Source of the DNA: Clostridium thermarum
GTDB taxonomy: Bacteria; Bacillota; Clostridia; Clostridiales; Clostridiaceae
Assembly: GCF_006351925.1 (NCBI RefSeq)
Contig: NZ_CP040924.1
Location: 3,229,001 to 3,293,000 of the forward strand
Direction of reading: 5' to 3'
Length of the DNA stretch: 64,000 nt
Shown: one piece after another, positions 49,956 to 57,797 of the stretch
How positions within the stretch are numbered: position 1 is the stretch's first letter
How the letters are laid out: each line of letters opens with the position of its first letter
The notes under the pieces: model-generated
What the model was told of the DNA's origin: nothing
The model's database searches: none
Seen by the model: only the letters and a program-made list of their open reading frames with translations
Position numbers and translations under genes: made by a program

Positions 49956-50930
49956 TCATACGATTCCGCCTTCACCGGTTTTCTTTGCTATGAAATTAGC
50001 ACCAAAGACAAGGATTATTCCAACTACGGATTTAAAGATACCTATTGCAGTACCGTAAGAATATCTGAACATCCCTATACCGTAATCCAAGGCATATTTG
50101 TCTAATACTAAAGCCTTCTGCTGTACTACGTTGTTACCAAGCAGCATCTGCTTTTCAAAACCGATATTTATAAGATTACCTATGCTCATAATTAAAAGCA
50201 CGATTACAGTTGATCTTATTCCCGGTAGAGTTATGTGAATCATCTGTTTAAATCTGTTAGCACCATCTACCTTGGCTGCTTCGTACATCTCCGGATCAAT
50301 TCCTGTTATAGCTGCAAGATAGATAATAGCATTCCAGCCTGTCTCCTTCCAGAGATCGGAACCAATTACAACTCCCCAGAACATATTTGGTTTCGTCATA
50401 AAATGTATTGGCTCCTTTATTATGTTTAATGCCATTAGCAGTTCATTTACAGCTCCTGCCGGTGCCAGCATGCTATTTACCAAACCGGCTACAACCACCC
50501 AGGATACAAAGTGAGGCAAATATGATATAGTTTGTACCAACCTTTTAAACTTTAAAGTCTTCAGTTCATTTATAAGAAGTGCAAAGCTGATAGAAAATAT
50601 AAAGCCGAAAATTATTCCCAGAATACTCATTCCTAAAGTATTTTCCATAGCTTGATAAAACTGCGGTTCTTTGAACAATGTTATAAAGTGCTTTAGTCCT
50701 ACCCACTGCTGATCAAGCAGTGTGGCAAACCACCCCTTTCCAGTCTTAAACTTGAAGTCCTGGAAGGCCATCAACCATCCTGTAAGTGGTACATATCTAA
50801 ATATAATTACCCATATTACAAATGGGATGGACATAGCTATTAAATACTTCTGTTCCTTTATATTCTTCCATGTAAACTTTCTGTCTTTTCTAGACAGCGT
50901 TTTCATAGAAACCTCTGTGGTCCCCTGCAT
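49956..50930 (-). CDS. Carbohydrate ABC transporter permease (YteP/LplB type)
   Basis: 324 residues, six helices, EAA loop YEAAKVDGANRFKQMIHITLPG about residue 230. First gene of the importer operon, with RBS GGAGGT and the shared 35-bp element about 90-125 nt upstream. Confidence 0.93.
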   Translation of the reverse strand: MQGTTEVSMKTLSRKDRKFTWKNIKEQKYLIAMSIPFVIWVIIFRYVPLTGWLMAFQDFKFKTGKGWFATLLDQQWVGLKHFITLFKEPQFYQAMENTLGMSILGIIFGFIFSISFALLINELKTLKFKRLVQTISYLPHFVSWVVVAGLVNSMLAPAGAVNELLMALNIIKEPIHFMTKPNMFWGVVIGSDLWKETGWNAIIYLAAITGIDPEMYEAAKVDGANRFKQMIHITLPGIRSTVIVLLIMSIGNLINIGFEKQMLLGNNVVQQKALVLDKYALDYGIGMFRYSYGTAIGIFKSVVGIILVFGANFIAKKTGEGGIV

Positions 50931-51008
50931 TGTTATACCTCCATTTAAGTTTTTGAAATTCTAACGTATTGATTCCTATGCTTAAATACTACTATCTATG
51001 GGGATTTT

Positions 51009-51053
51009 TTTATACCCACAAAAATGTATATGTTTTCATGTAAAAATTATAGG
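51009..51053 (-). promoter_or_regulatory. Putative YesN site and promoter of ABC importer operon (site 1)
   Basis: 35-bp element 51019-51053, then 4 nt, then a -10 TATAAA (51009-51014, minus strand). The shared core reads TTCATGTAAAAATTA on the plus strand. Confidence 0.72.
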
Positions 51054-51061
51054 TATAGTAA

Positions 51062-51104
51062 AAGACCACTAATTAACCATGATTAACTGTTAATTAGTGG
51101 TCTT
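51062..51104 (-). terminator. Terminator after dapB
   Basis: Perfect 16-bp arms AAGACCACTAATTAAC / GTTAATTAGTGGTCTT, 11-nt loop and T-run on the minus strand. Confidence 0.92.
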
Positions 51105-51140
51105 GATTGATTTAAAGAAGAAAGGGTTTATAGCCCCCTA

Positions 51141-51959
51141 CTATAGGCACAGCTCCTCTGTGCCGGAATTAATGCAGTCATATAAAACCCTCTTTAAATC
51201 TAATACTTCCTTCATTTCAAAATACCCGGTCTTTTTGTGTATATAATTTATTGCCTGCACAGCTCCCTGTGCAAAGATCTTTCTTGAAAAGGATTCATGA
51301 CTTATCTCTATCTTGTCATCCTCACCGAAAATCTGAACTTCATGTCTACCCACAACACCACCGGCTCGGATTGCATTAATAGGTATCCTCTTATTGTATA
51401 CACCGGATGATTTTAAACCTCTTTCCATCTCCCTTGCCAATTTTACAGCTGTTCCGGATGGCGCATCTTTCTTATGTTTATGGTGTATTTCTGTTATTTG
51501 AAAATCATAATTGTTCAATATATTTGCAGCAATATTACTTAAGAGCATTACTGTATTTATTCCTAAGGTAATATTGGGTGCATAAACAATTCCATTATGG
51601 AACTTATAGGGTAGACTTGATAATTCCTTAAGCTCATTATCGCTGAAACCTGTAGTCCCTATTACCATGTTCACCTTTGCCATTGATAAGGTCTTTGCGT
51701 TCTTCATGGTAGCCTTTGAATTGGAAAAGTCTACTACTGCATCAGGCCTAGTCTTGAGTATAATCTCTTCCAAGTCATTAGAAGATCTTATTTTTATTTT
51801 TGCCTTTTCATCACCGATTATAGTTCCAAGCTCTTTGCCCAGTTTTTCACTGCCTGGACTGCAAATAGCAGCAACTAACTCCATATTTTTTTGTTCTAAT
51901 ATTCCTTTAGCTACATACTGACCGGTCCTGCCCAATCCAATGACACAGACTTTAATCAT
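51141..51959 (-). CDS. dapB: 4-hydroxy-tetrahydrodipicolinate reductase
   Basis: 272 residues. NAD(P)-binding VIGLGRTGQYVAKG at the N-terminus and the DapB active-site segment EIHHKHKKDAPSGTA near residue 158. It makes tetrahydrodipicolinate, precursor of meso-DAP, lysine and spore dipicolinate. It stands alone, with a strong SD directly after a c-di-AMP riboswitch. A DapB paralogue acting on a related substrate cannot be excluded; other dap genes are not in this window. Confidence 0.85.
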   Translation of the reverse strand: MIKVCVIGLGRTGQYVAKGILEQKNMELVAAICSPGSEKLGKELGTIIGDEKAKIKIRSSNDLEEIILKTRPDAVVDFSNSKATMKNAKTLSMAKVNMVIGTTGFSDNELKELSSLPYKFHNGIVYAPNITLGINTVMLLSNIAANILNNYDFQITEIHHKHKKDAPSGTAVKLAREMERGLKSSGVYNKRIPINAIRAGGVVGRHEVQIFGEDDKIEISHESFSRKIFAQGAVQAINYIHKKTGYFEMKEVLDLKRVLYDCINSGTEELCL

Positions 51960-51976
51960 CTAATCCCTCCTCTTTC

Positions 51977-52084
51977 TATGCTTACGAGGTTAGCTGACGG
52001 ATTCGGGTTGAAAGATAACCCTACCTAATATGTATTAGGATTCACCCCTTAAATTGGTTCCCCCGCTCTTTTTGATTCAGCATA
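51977..52084 (-). promoter_or_regulatory. c-di-AMP riboswitch (ydaO-yuaA type) upstream of dapB
   Basis: On the minus strand the RNA contains the family's conserved blocks in order: AGAGCGGGGGAACCA, GGGGTGAATCCT, TAGGTAGGGTTA, and CCCGAATCCGTCAGCTAACC followed by TCGTAAGC. P1 is closed by TATGCT / AGCATA at the ends. The aptamer ends 4 nt before the Shine-Dalgarno GAGGAGGG of dapB, and I see no terminator between them, so control is probably at translation initiation. ydaO riboswitches turn genes off when c-di-AMP is high. Confidence 0.93.
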
Positions 52085-52119
52085 TGGGTTGCAACCATAT
52101 AGTTACAACCAACAACTTT

Positions 52120-52148
52120 ATTTTATCATTAGGGTTGCACCTAGTCAA
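52120..52148 (-). promoter_or_regulatory. Promoter of the riboswitch-dapB transcript
   Basis: TTGACT (52143-52148), 17-nt spacer, TAAAAT (52120-52125), read on the minus strand. Confidence 0.8.
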
Positions 52149-52250
52149 TGTATTATTTGCACTTGTTTCTTATTTATGGAATTTTGATACAATAATTAAA
52201 TAACTAGTTTTTTCAATTTTATATATGTATCTTTATCCATGCTATTTACT

Positions 52251-53572
52251 TCACCTATTTGTAAGACTTTGAACTGCAAGCCACTCCATTATGCTTACAT
52301 TTTCACCTTTTACAGTTACCGGACTTCCATCGTAATCAAGCCTGCACTGGTTATTCAAGGTATATATCCAAGAGAAATGTCCATGATATTTGTAGGGTGC
52401 TCCATTTTTGTCTTTATATAAACCTGTAGTATCTACAACCTCATCCCAATAAGTAAAGTGGACATCCTTAGCTCCTGCCTCCAGCAATCTCTTATATGTC
52501 TTAACTGCAGTCTGATTTGGATCCACTACCGGGTCATTTTTAGAATGGGTAAACCAGATTGGTATATTCTTTATAGTATTAATCTGCTCATCGGAAATAT
52601 TTACATCATAGTAGGCTTCACAGATGGGATAGGCTGCGGCAAAATACTGAGGATAGGTCAGAAGCATCTTCATTGTCTGAAGCCCCCATTTGAACAGCCT
52701 CCAATATATATTCTGTTCCTATCAATATGGGGAGTTTTATTCACATAATTTTTGATCAAATTCATCAAAGCTTCAGTATACTTTGAAGTTCCGTCAAAGG
52801 CATACTGGCCGTTTCCTCCATCCATCCACATTGTAGGTGACTGCGGGGCCAGTACATATGCGCCATGAAAGATGTCTTGTATTTCCTTTGAGGCTAAGTT
52901 AACAACCTTGTTTCCTATCAGTACTATGTTTGGATCTGTACCGCCCTCTCCTGCACCGTGAAGCCAGATAAGCAGTGGATTCTTTTTATTATCCGACTTT
53001 GGCTCATATGCGGCATAAGTCAAGGTAATATTCTTGTAGGTTATACTGTCCTTTCTAAACTCATCGGCAATCAGTATTTTTTCGCCATCTTTCTTATTCC
53101 AAAGTTCACCGGTTGAGTTTTTGCTGATAACATAATCCCACTGCACCCACTGATTCAAATTCCGTTTTATATTGTAGTTAAAGGGTGAGCCCAACACCTC
53201 TTCCGGTCCAACCTTCATTTCAAGTGTTATATAGTTTCCTGTGTCCAATGGATTACTATTTTCATCAGAAACATATGCATTAATTATCTCTCTCTCTCCC
53301 CCAAGCCCTGTTGAAGAATCTTCTGCCTTCCGCTCTACCTTTACTGTGTAATCGCTACTATCAGCGTGGTTAACCTCCTCATTCAGCTTTATTACCACTT
53401 TAGTAATTGCCGGCCCCCAATCAAAGCCTTCAATAATCGTTGAATATGACCCCTTCATTTTTAAATCCATCCTTTCAATTTGTATAGAAGTACCGTCACT
53501 TTGTTTGTTGCATCCCAACAGTACTGCTATAATTCCTGATCCCCATAATAACACTTTAAGATTTTTACGCAT
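52251..53572 (-). pseudogene. Lipoprotein serine esterase, interrupted by a frameshift
   Basis: Two frames together make one esterase of about 440 residues. The upstream part (52670-53572) has a lipoprotein signal ending LLGC, an Ig-like N-terminal domain, then the alpha/beta-hydrolase start (LLIWLHGAGEGG) and nucleophile elbow GGCSNGGF. Here the frame is lost: one base appears missing after TTC near 52678-52681. The rest (to 52251) has the Asp in HSKNDPVVDP and His in YHGHFSW. Similar proteins are feruloyl, acetyl or polyhydroxyalkanoate esterases. It may be a real mutation or a sequencing indel. Confidence 0.82.
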
Positions 53573-53759
53573 AATTTACCCTTTTTAAAATTGTCATTAC
53601 TTATATATTTTACCATATATGCAAAGTATTTAGCATACTGCTTTTTTAGTGACAAAAAATATGTATATTTAAAGTAAACTCCGCTCCATCCCCCACACCC
53701 TCAAACCCTTATCCCTTCTCGCCTTAATTCTATTTGCCCAACTCTTTCCAGATAAAAAC

Positions 53760-53805
53760 AAGTCACGGTTTTAATAAGGTTTTTACTCTTATTTTTCCGT
53801 GACTT
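53760..53805. terminator. Terminator after the MerR gene
   Basis: AAGTCACGG...CCGTGACTT stem extended by AATAAG/CTTATT, T-rich on both sides, in the gap between the MerR gene and the esterase. Confidence 0.85.
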
Positions 53806-53861
53806 TTACTAATTCTTTAATTTTTTATAAGTTTGTGTGTCATTAGATTATTATTATAGAA

Positions 53862-54746
53862 CTACACCTTATAAATATTATCAAATTGTGGATATTTATC
53901 TATAAATGCTTTATTTGCAGCCTGGAGTTTTTCAAAATACTCCCTATATGAGTCGCTCAATATTTTTAAATTTTCAATAAATATATCGTAATATCCGCTC
54001 TCTTGCTGAAATTTCAGTAATAATTGCTGTATTTTAGAGACTGGTGATTTTTTATATTCATCTGAGTTTCTGTATTCCAAATATTTTTCAATGTCTTCTT
54101 TATTTTCTTCTAAATACATATCTATATTGTTTACTGAATCTATTATGGATGAATTAATTCTCTGCATATCTGCTTCTTCCATCTGTCCAAGACCCTGCTG
54201 CAAAAATTCTTCCAGTTCTTTAGGGAATTCTATTTCTTGAATTTTATCCAAATAATCAACGATTTTATTATATGCCCTTTCTTTTTCCTCATTATCAATT
54301 CTCCCATTAAGAAACTGTCCAAAATGTACGCATAGATACATTCCATAACCTCCTGGAAATGCTTGCAGCAGTTTCTCTTTGATTGTAAATTGCTTCTCAA
54401 TGTCTTTTTCAATATAGGTAATTGCCTGCTTAATATCATAGTCTTTTATTAACTGTTCCAGACATTTTTTCTTAGCCATTGATTTTTCAACTTCTAAATC
54501 CATCTTGTATTTACACTTCGCCAGAGCAGCGGCTTTATTTGTACTTGCAAGAATATCTTTGATTTCAGAAATACTGATGCCTAATTTCCTTAAAACTCCA
54601 ATTTCTTTTAATACTGAAATATCTTCATCACTGTAATTCCGATAACCGTTATCCTCTATCCTTGGAGATATAAGTCCCTCCCGTTCATAATATTCAACTG
54701 CTTTCTTTGTCAATTTACATTCTCTACATACATCTTTAATTAACAT
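53862..54746 (-). CDS. MerR family transcriptional regulator
   Basis: About 294 residues from the ATG at 54746 (RBS GAGGTGAT). N-terminal MerR helix-turn-helix and wing (KKAVEYYEREGLISPR and NGYRNYSDEDI), then a coiled-coil dimer helix and a ~170-residue C-terminal region that I do not recognise and that may bind a ligand. No Cys-rich metal-binding loop, so it is not MerR/ZntR-type. It is a single gene with an autoregulatory-looking promoter. Confidence 0.85.
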   Translation of the reverse strand: MLIKDVCRECKLTKKAVEYYEREGLISPRIEDNGYRNYSDEDISVLKEIGVLRKLGISISEIKDILASTNKAAALAKCKYKMDLEVEKSMAKKKCLEQLIKDYDIKQAITYIEKDIEKQFTIKEKLLQAFPGGYGMYLCVHFGQFLNGRIDNEEKERAYNKIVDYLDKIQEIEFPKELEEFLQQGLGQMEEADMQRINSSIIDSVNNIDMYLEENKEDIEKYLEYRNSDEYKKSPVSKIQQLLLKFQQESGYYDIFIENLKILSDSYREYFEKLQAANKAFIDKYPQFDNIYKV

Positions 54747-54764
54747 TATTATCACCTCGTAATT

Positions 54765-54795
54765 ATCATAGGCTAATACCTAAGGTGATAGTCAA
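54765..54795 (-). promoter_or_regulatory. MerR-type promoter with 19-bp spacer
   Basis: TTGACT (54790-54795), a 19-nt spacer and TATGAT (54765-54770), minus strand. The spacer contains the dyad ACCT-T-AGGT. Long spacers with a central dyad are the hallmark of promoters distorted and activated by MerR proteins, here probably the regulator's own. Confidence 0.75.
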
Positions 54796-55315
54796 TACCT
54801 ATTTTGTATAAAGTTTAAAAATATACGCAATGTACAGAGTACTTTTTTATCCGATAAATCCTCACATTTGCTTTATTAATTTTCAATATTTTCTCAGCAA
54901 ATACTGCTTATTTTGTTTACTTAATGAAATCACTGCTCATTTAAAACTCGTTTCCCTAAGGCATTAAGTTTCTGGCAAGACTCGTACTTTGTAAGATAGT
55001 ATTTTCTATTTAAGTAAAATAATGATTTATAAACACCAATAGTATGTGTTCTTCCGTTTCTTAATATAATAGTTACCTGCTTTTTCTTTACTATACCTTA
55101 AAACAAATGCTGCTTACTTTCCTTTTGTGTTTTTAGCAATGATAAAGTACCGAAAGGTTTCTAGTGTTGCATTAATACAATTAAATACTGTTGACAATTT
55201 TAAAGGGAGCTATTAGATTTTTATATATTCCAATAACTCTCTGATTTTTGGTTAGCTTGGACTCAAAAAGAAAAATTTACCATTAAGTAGTTGGATTTAT
55301 CCTATGGCTAAAAAA
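54796..55315. other. AT-rich intergenic stretch without recognised genes
   Basis: 520 nt between the MerR promoter and the IS91-like element. No open frame of note and no structured RNA that I recognise. A TTGACA near 55191 could be a promoter, but nothing codes downstream. Confidence 0.5.
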
Positions 55316-55335
55316 ATCCCCTAACGGGGACTCTC

Positions 55336-55361
55336 AATAGAGTGGCTAACGCCACTCTATT
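55336..55361 (-). terminator. Hairpin at the 3' end of the IS91-like element
   Basis: AATAGAGTGGC / GCCACTCTATT stem with a short loop, overlapping the end of the zinc-ribbon reading frame. Confidence 0.7.
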
Positions 55362-55599
55362 GCTTTTCAATGTCACCGGTAAAATAAAAGTCTGCATTAC
55401 AACGAGGGCATACCAAAATAGGCATTCCCAAATCTTCACATTTAGAGTCTTCCTCAAGAATCTCATCCATGTATGCAATCTAATCTACCACAAAGGCTGG
55501 GGCCCACTCTTCGAAACCGCACTTGCGGCATTGATATTTGTACACAATTTCTTTCTCTATTGGATTGAGTTCGTAATAATATTCGTCTATTGGATCCAT
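55357..55599 (-). pseudogene. Small zinc-ribbon accessory protein of the IS91-like element, in-frame stop
   Basis: An 80-residue frame starting MDPIDEYYYELNP after RBS AAGGAGG (9-nt spacing). It carries CRKCGFEEWAPAFVVD, a TAG stop (55480-55482), then continues with ILEEDSKCEDLG and a second pair CPRCNADFYF. The two CxxC pairs together would form one zinc ribbon, so the TAG probably inactivates it. Function unknown. Confidence 0.65.
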
Positions 55600-55731
55600 C
55601 TGGTTTATCCTCCTTATAGGTTGATTCCCTTATATCATATATCAAACCATAGTCATCATGCCAGATTTTCCATAATTCCATTTCTTTTTTACACTTTCTG
55701 CATTCTAATGGATTTCTATCAAAAGTCTCTA

Positions 55732-56787
55732 TTATTCTCTGCTTCCACCTCTTTTTTTCTTGTTTCTTTTTCTATTTAGAATATCTGAAATCTTTAACTG
55801 TTTAACAAACTTATACAAGTGTATTATTTCTTTAGCCAAAGCATTTTTCTTCCTTGAATATAGACCATACCTTCTAACGCACTTAAAGCCTTTTTTATGA
55901 ATTTGTTGTACCAGCTTTCCAATGAACGTTAATACATCCAATGTAACTTTTATATGTTCACCGGTATCATGGTCTTCGCACCAAAAGGTTACATTCTCAC
56001 CATCATAGCTTTCAATTCTATACTCTGCTATCGCAGCTCTTGCAAGATATCTCCCTATGTATTTAGTGGCTTTTTTCATATCTGTAAGGGCTCTGTCTGC
56101 ATTAACATAAAAACCATCTTTATATACCCTGTACAAGGTACTAATTAATTTTCTAGTTTTATAATCCTTAAAATATTTCTTTATGATATCTAAAACAATT
56201 TTTTGCCAAGACTTCCTTAGGTATTCATATGGTATATATTCTACCGGCTTCCACCAGCTATATTTATTGTTAATAGCCCCTTCCGTAACAAGTGCATGCA
56301 CATGAGGATTCCATTTTAAGTCTCGTCCAAAAGTATGAATTACCGCTATTACACCCACCTCATAACTCTTGCCCTTATGTTTTTTGTACCAATAGTCAAT
56401 TACTTGATAGACTCCGTCCATCAGGTCTTTAAGCATCTCTCTTCTTTTATAAAAATAATTTCTAAGTTCCTCAGGTATAGTAAATACGCTATGTCTATGT
56501 ACTACATTTAGCATATTCTCTTGCTGCTTTTCTACCCATTTCAGCGTGTATAGCCTTCCACATTTCACACAGAACTTACTTTTACAAGTGAACCCTACTT
56601 TAATACTCTCTCCACAATTGAAACACATGTACTCAGCGTAACCTTTATTAATTTCTCCACAATGAAGAGATTTTTCAACGACATTAAAGATATGCTCTCG
56701 CATATCTTTAGGCAATCTATATGATAACTTATCTTTGAATTCATACCATTTATGTTCCAGAATCATTTCTATGGTTATCTTATTCAT
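55732..56787 (-). CDS. IS91 family transposase (HUH, rolling circle), 3' frameshift
   Basis: 351 residues from the ATG at 56787 (RBS AGGTGATT). N-terminal zinc-binding part (CFNC...CKSKFCVKCG), HUH motif WNPHVHALVTEG near residue 180 and catalytic Tyr in ATKYIGRYLARA. The frame ends at KKRGGSRE, but shifting by one base at an A7 run (55752-55758) continues with WKQRIIETFDRNPLECRKC, so the true C-terminus was probably longer. Likely inactive or produced by frameshifting. Confidence 0.88.
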   Translation of the reverse strand: MNKITIEMILEHKWYEFKDKLSYRLPKDMREHIFNVVEKSLHCGEINKGYAEYMCFNCGESIKVGFTCKSKFCVKCGRLYTLKWVEKQQENMLNVVHRHSVFTIPEELRNYFYKRREMLKDLMDGVYQVIDYWYKKHKGKSYEVGVIAVIHTFGRDLKWNPHVHALVTEGAINNKYSWWKPVEYIPYEYLRKSWQKIVLDIIKKYFKDYKTRKLISTLYRVYKDGFYVNADRALTDMKKATKYIGRYLARAAIAEYRIESYDGENVTFWCEDHDTGEHIKVTLDVLTFIGKLVQQIHKKGFKCVRRYGLYSRKKNALAKEIIHLYKFVKQLKISDILNRKRNKKKRGGSRE

Positions 56788-56873
56788 AGCAATCACCTAG
56801 ATAAATACAGATACACTTAAATAATCGAAGTTATCCACAATTTCTTAAATACATAATTTCCTATAGAGTAAAG

Positions 56874-56912
56874 AAAAGGTTTTGGTAGGCTTAAAATCTA
56901 CTAAAACCTTTT
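56874..56912 (-). terminator. Terminator of the HTH-ImmA-PIN operon
   Basis: AAAAGGTTTTGGTAG / CTACTAAAACCTTTT stem with a 9-nt loop; T-run on the minus strand, 16 nt after the last gene. Confidence 0.9.
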
Positions 56913-56927
56913 TACTATAGTCCAGAT

Positions 56928-57797
56928 TCAAAAGATTAAATATATCGTGCTGTCCTTTAACATTTCTAAAAATGCTGCATTATCTATCAATTTGTCTTGC
57001 TCCTCAATTGAATTATCTTGTTTTTTTCTTGTAAATTTTATTCTCCTCGTCTGCCTGTAACTGTCCACAAAAGCATCAATATTTCCTTCGTTTATATACC
57101 CAAGCCTTGTCCATTCATAAATCAGAAAGTCATTCGATTTAAAAGTTATGGAAGTGTTGCTCCTGTCTCTAAAGCGCTCATCTTTATAAAGTATTTCTTT
57201 AGCCTTAGAAACAAATTCATAGGTATCCCTGTCACTGCTGAAGATAGTTATAATATCAATGCTTCCACTGTAATAATAGGAAAGGATATAACTTAGAACG
57301 GAAATAGATATCTCTCCTGCATTTTTCCTTTGAATCCTGCCGTTTGAAAGTTTCTTTTGGTCTAGTCCCTCTTTATAAAATACACCAAGCCATTCCTCAT
57401 AAGGGTCTAAATCCTCTACAGGTCTATTTTTTAAGATGTTTTTCTTGATAAAACTAACAAGCCTGCTCACATTGTAACAGCAGTACAAAAACAGATAGTA
57501 TAATTCTGCTTCTTTGTAATCTACCAATGTTAAATAATCAACTTCATCTATAATTTGGACCTTCGAACAATGTTTTAAATCATTTATGTAACTTTTTCTA
57601 TTATCACTATCACAGACCTCAACCCATACCCATTTGGGGATAAGAATCATATCATACTGGCTAAATATCTTTTCAGGACTGACGCTCTTGCGTACCCATG
57701 TTAAAAATTCAACAGAGTTATTATCCAGGATGCAAATTTTGAGAGACCTGCCCGTGGAAAGGTATTTTTTTAAGTCATTTATGCTTTCTCCTTTCAT
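56928..57797 (-). CDS. PIN-like nuclease domain protein, third gene of HTH-ImmA module
   Basis: 289 residues. Acidic residues fall in the order expected of PIN RNases: Asp25 in ICILDNNS, Glu60 in VWVEVCD, Glu162 in NAGEISISVLS and Asp189/Asp191 in IFSSDRDT. The remainder is unfamiliar and includes a hydrophobic YLFLYCCYNV stretch. The start overlaps the peptidase stop (ATGA), implying tight coupling. I infer an RNase effector, but no homologue is recognised and the activity is unproven. Confidence 0.65.
   Translation of the reverse strand: MKGESINDLKKYLSTGRSLKICILDNNSVEFLTWVRKSVSPEKIFSQYDMILIPKWVWVEVCDSDNRKSYINDLKHCSKVQIIDEVDYLTLVDYKEAELYYLFLYCCYNVSRLVSFIKKNILKNRPVEDLDPYEEWLGVFYKEGLDQKKLSNGRIQRKNAGEISISVLSYILSYYYSGSIDIITIFSSDRDTYEFVSKAKEILYKDERFRDRSNTSITFKSNDFLIYEWTRLGYINEGNIDAFVDSYRQTRRIKFTRKKQDNSIEEQDKLIDNAAFLEMLKDSTIYLIF

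Larger units (their letters stand above)
55316..56830 (-). mobile_element. IS91-like insertion element, partly decayed
   Basis: Contains a Y1/Y2 HUH transposase gene with a frameshifted 3' end and a small zinc-ribbon gene with an in-frame stop. Hairpins at 55316-55333 and 55336-55361 may mark the origin or terminus end. Both outer limits are approximate because IS91 elements lack inverted repeats. Confidence 0.7.

Noticed and set aside
51960..52140. Lysine riboswitch in front of dapB
   Set aside because: The conserved blocks GGGGTGAATCC and GTCAGCTAACC belong to the ydaO/c-di-AMP class; no L-box core is present.
52251..53572. Two separate esterase genes
   Set aside because: The upstream part lacks Asp/His and the downstream part lacks the nucleophile; they form one catalytic domain split by a frameshift.
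55342..55779. Plus-strand open frame across the end of the IS91-like element
   Set aside because: It lies antisense to recognisable zinc-ribbon and transposase sequence and has no RBS or known domain.
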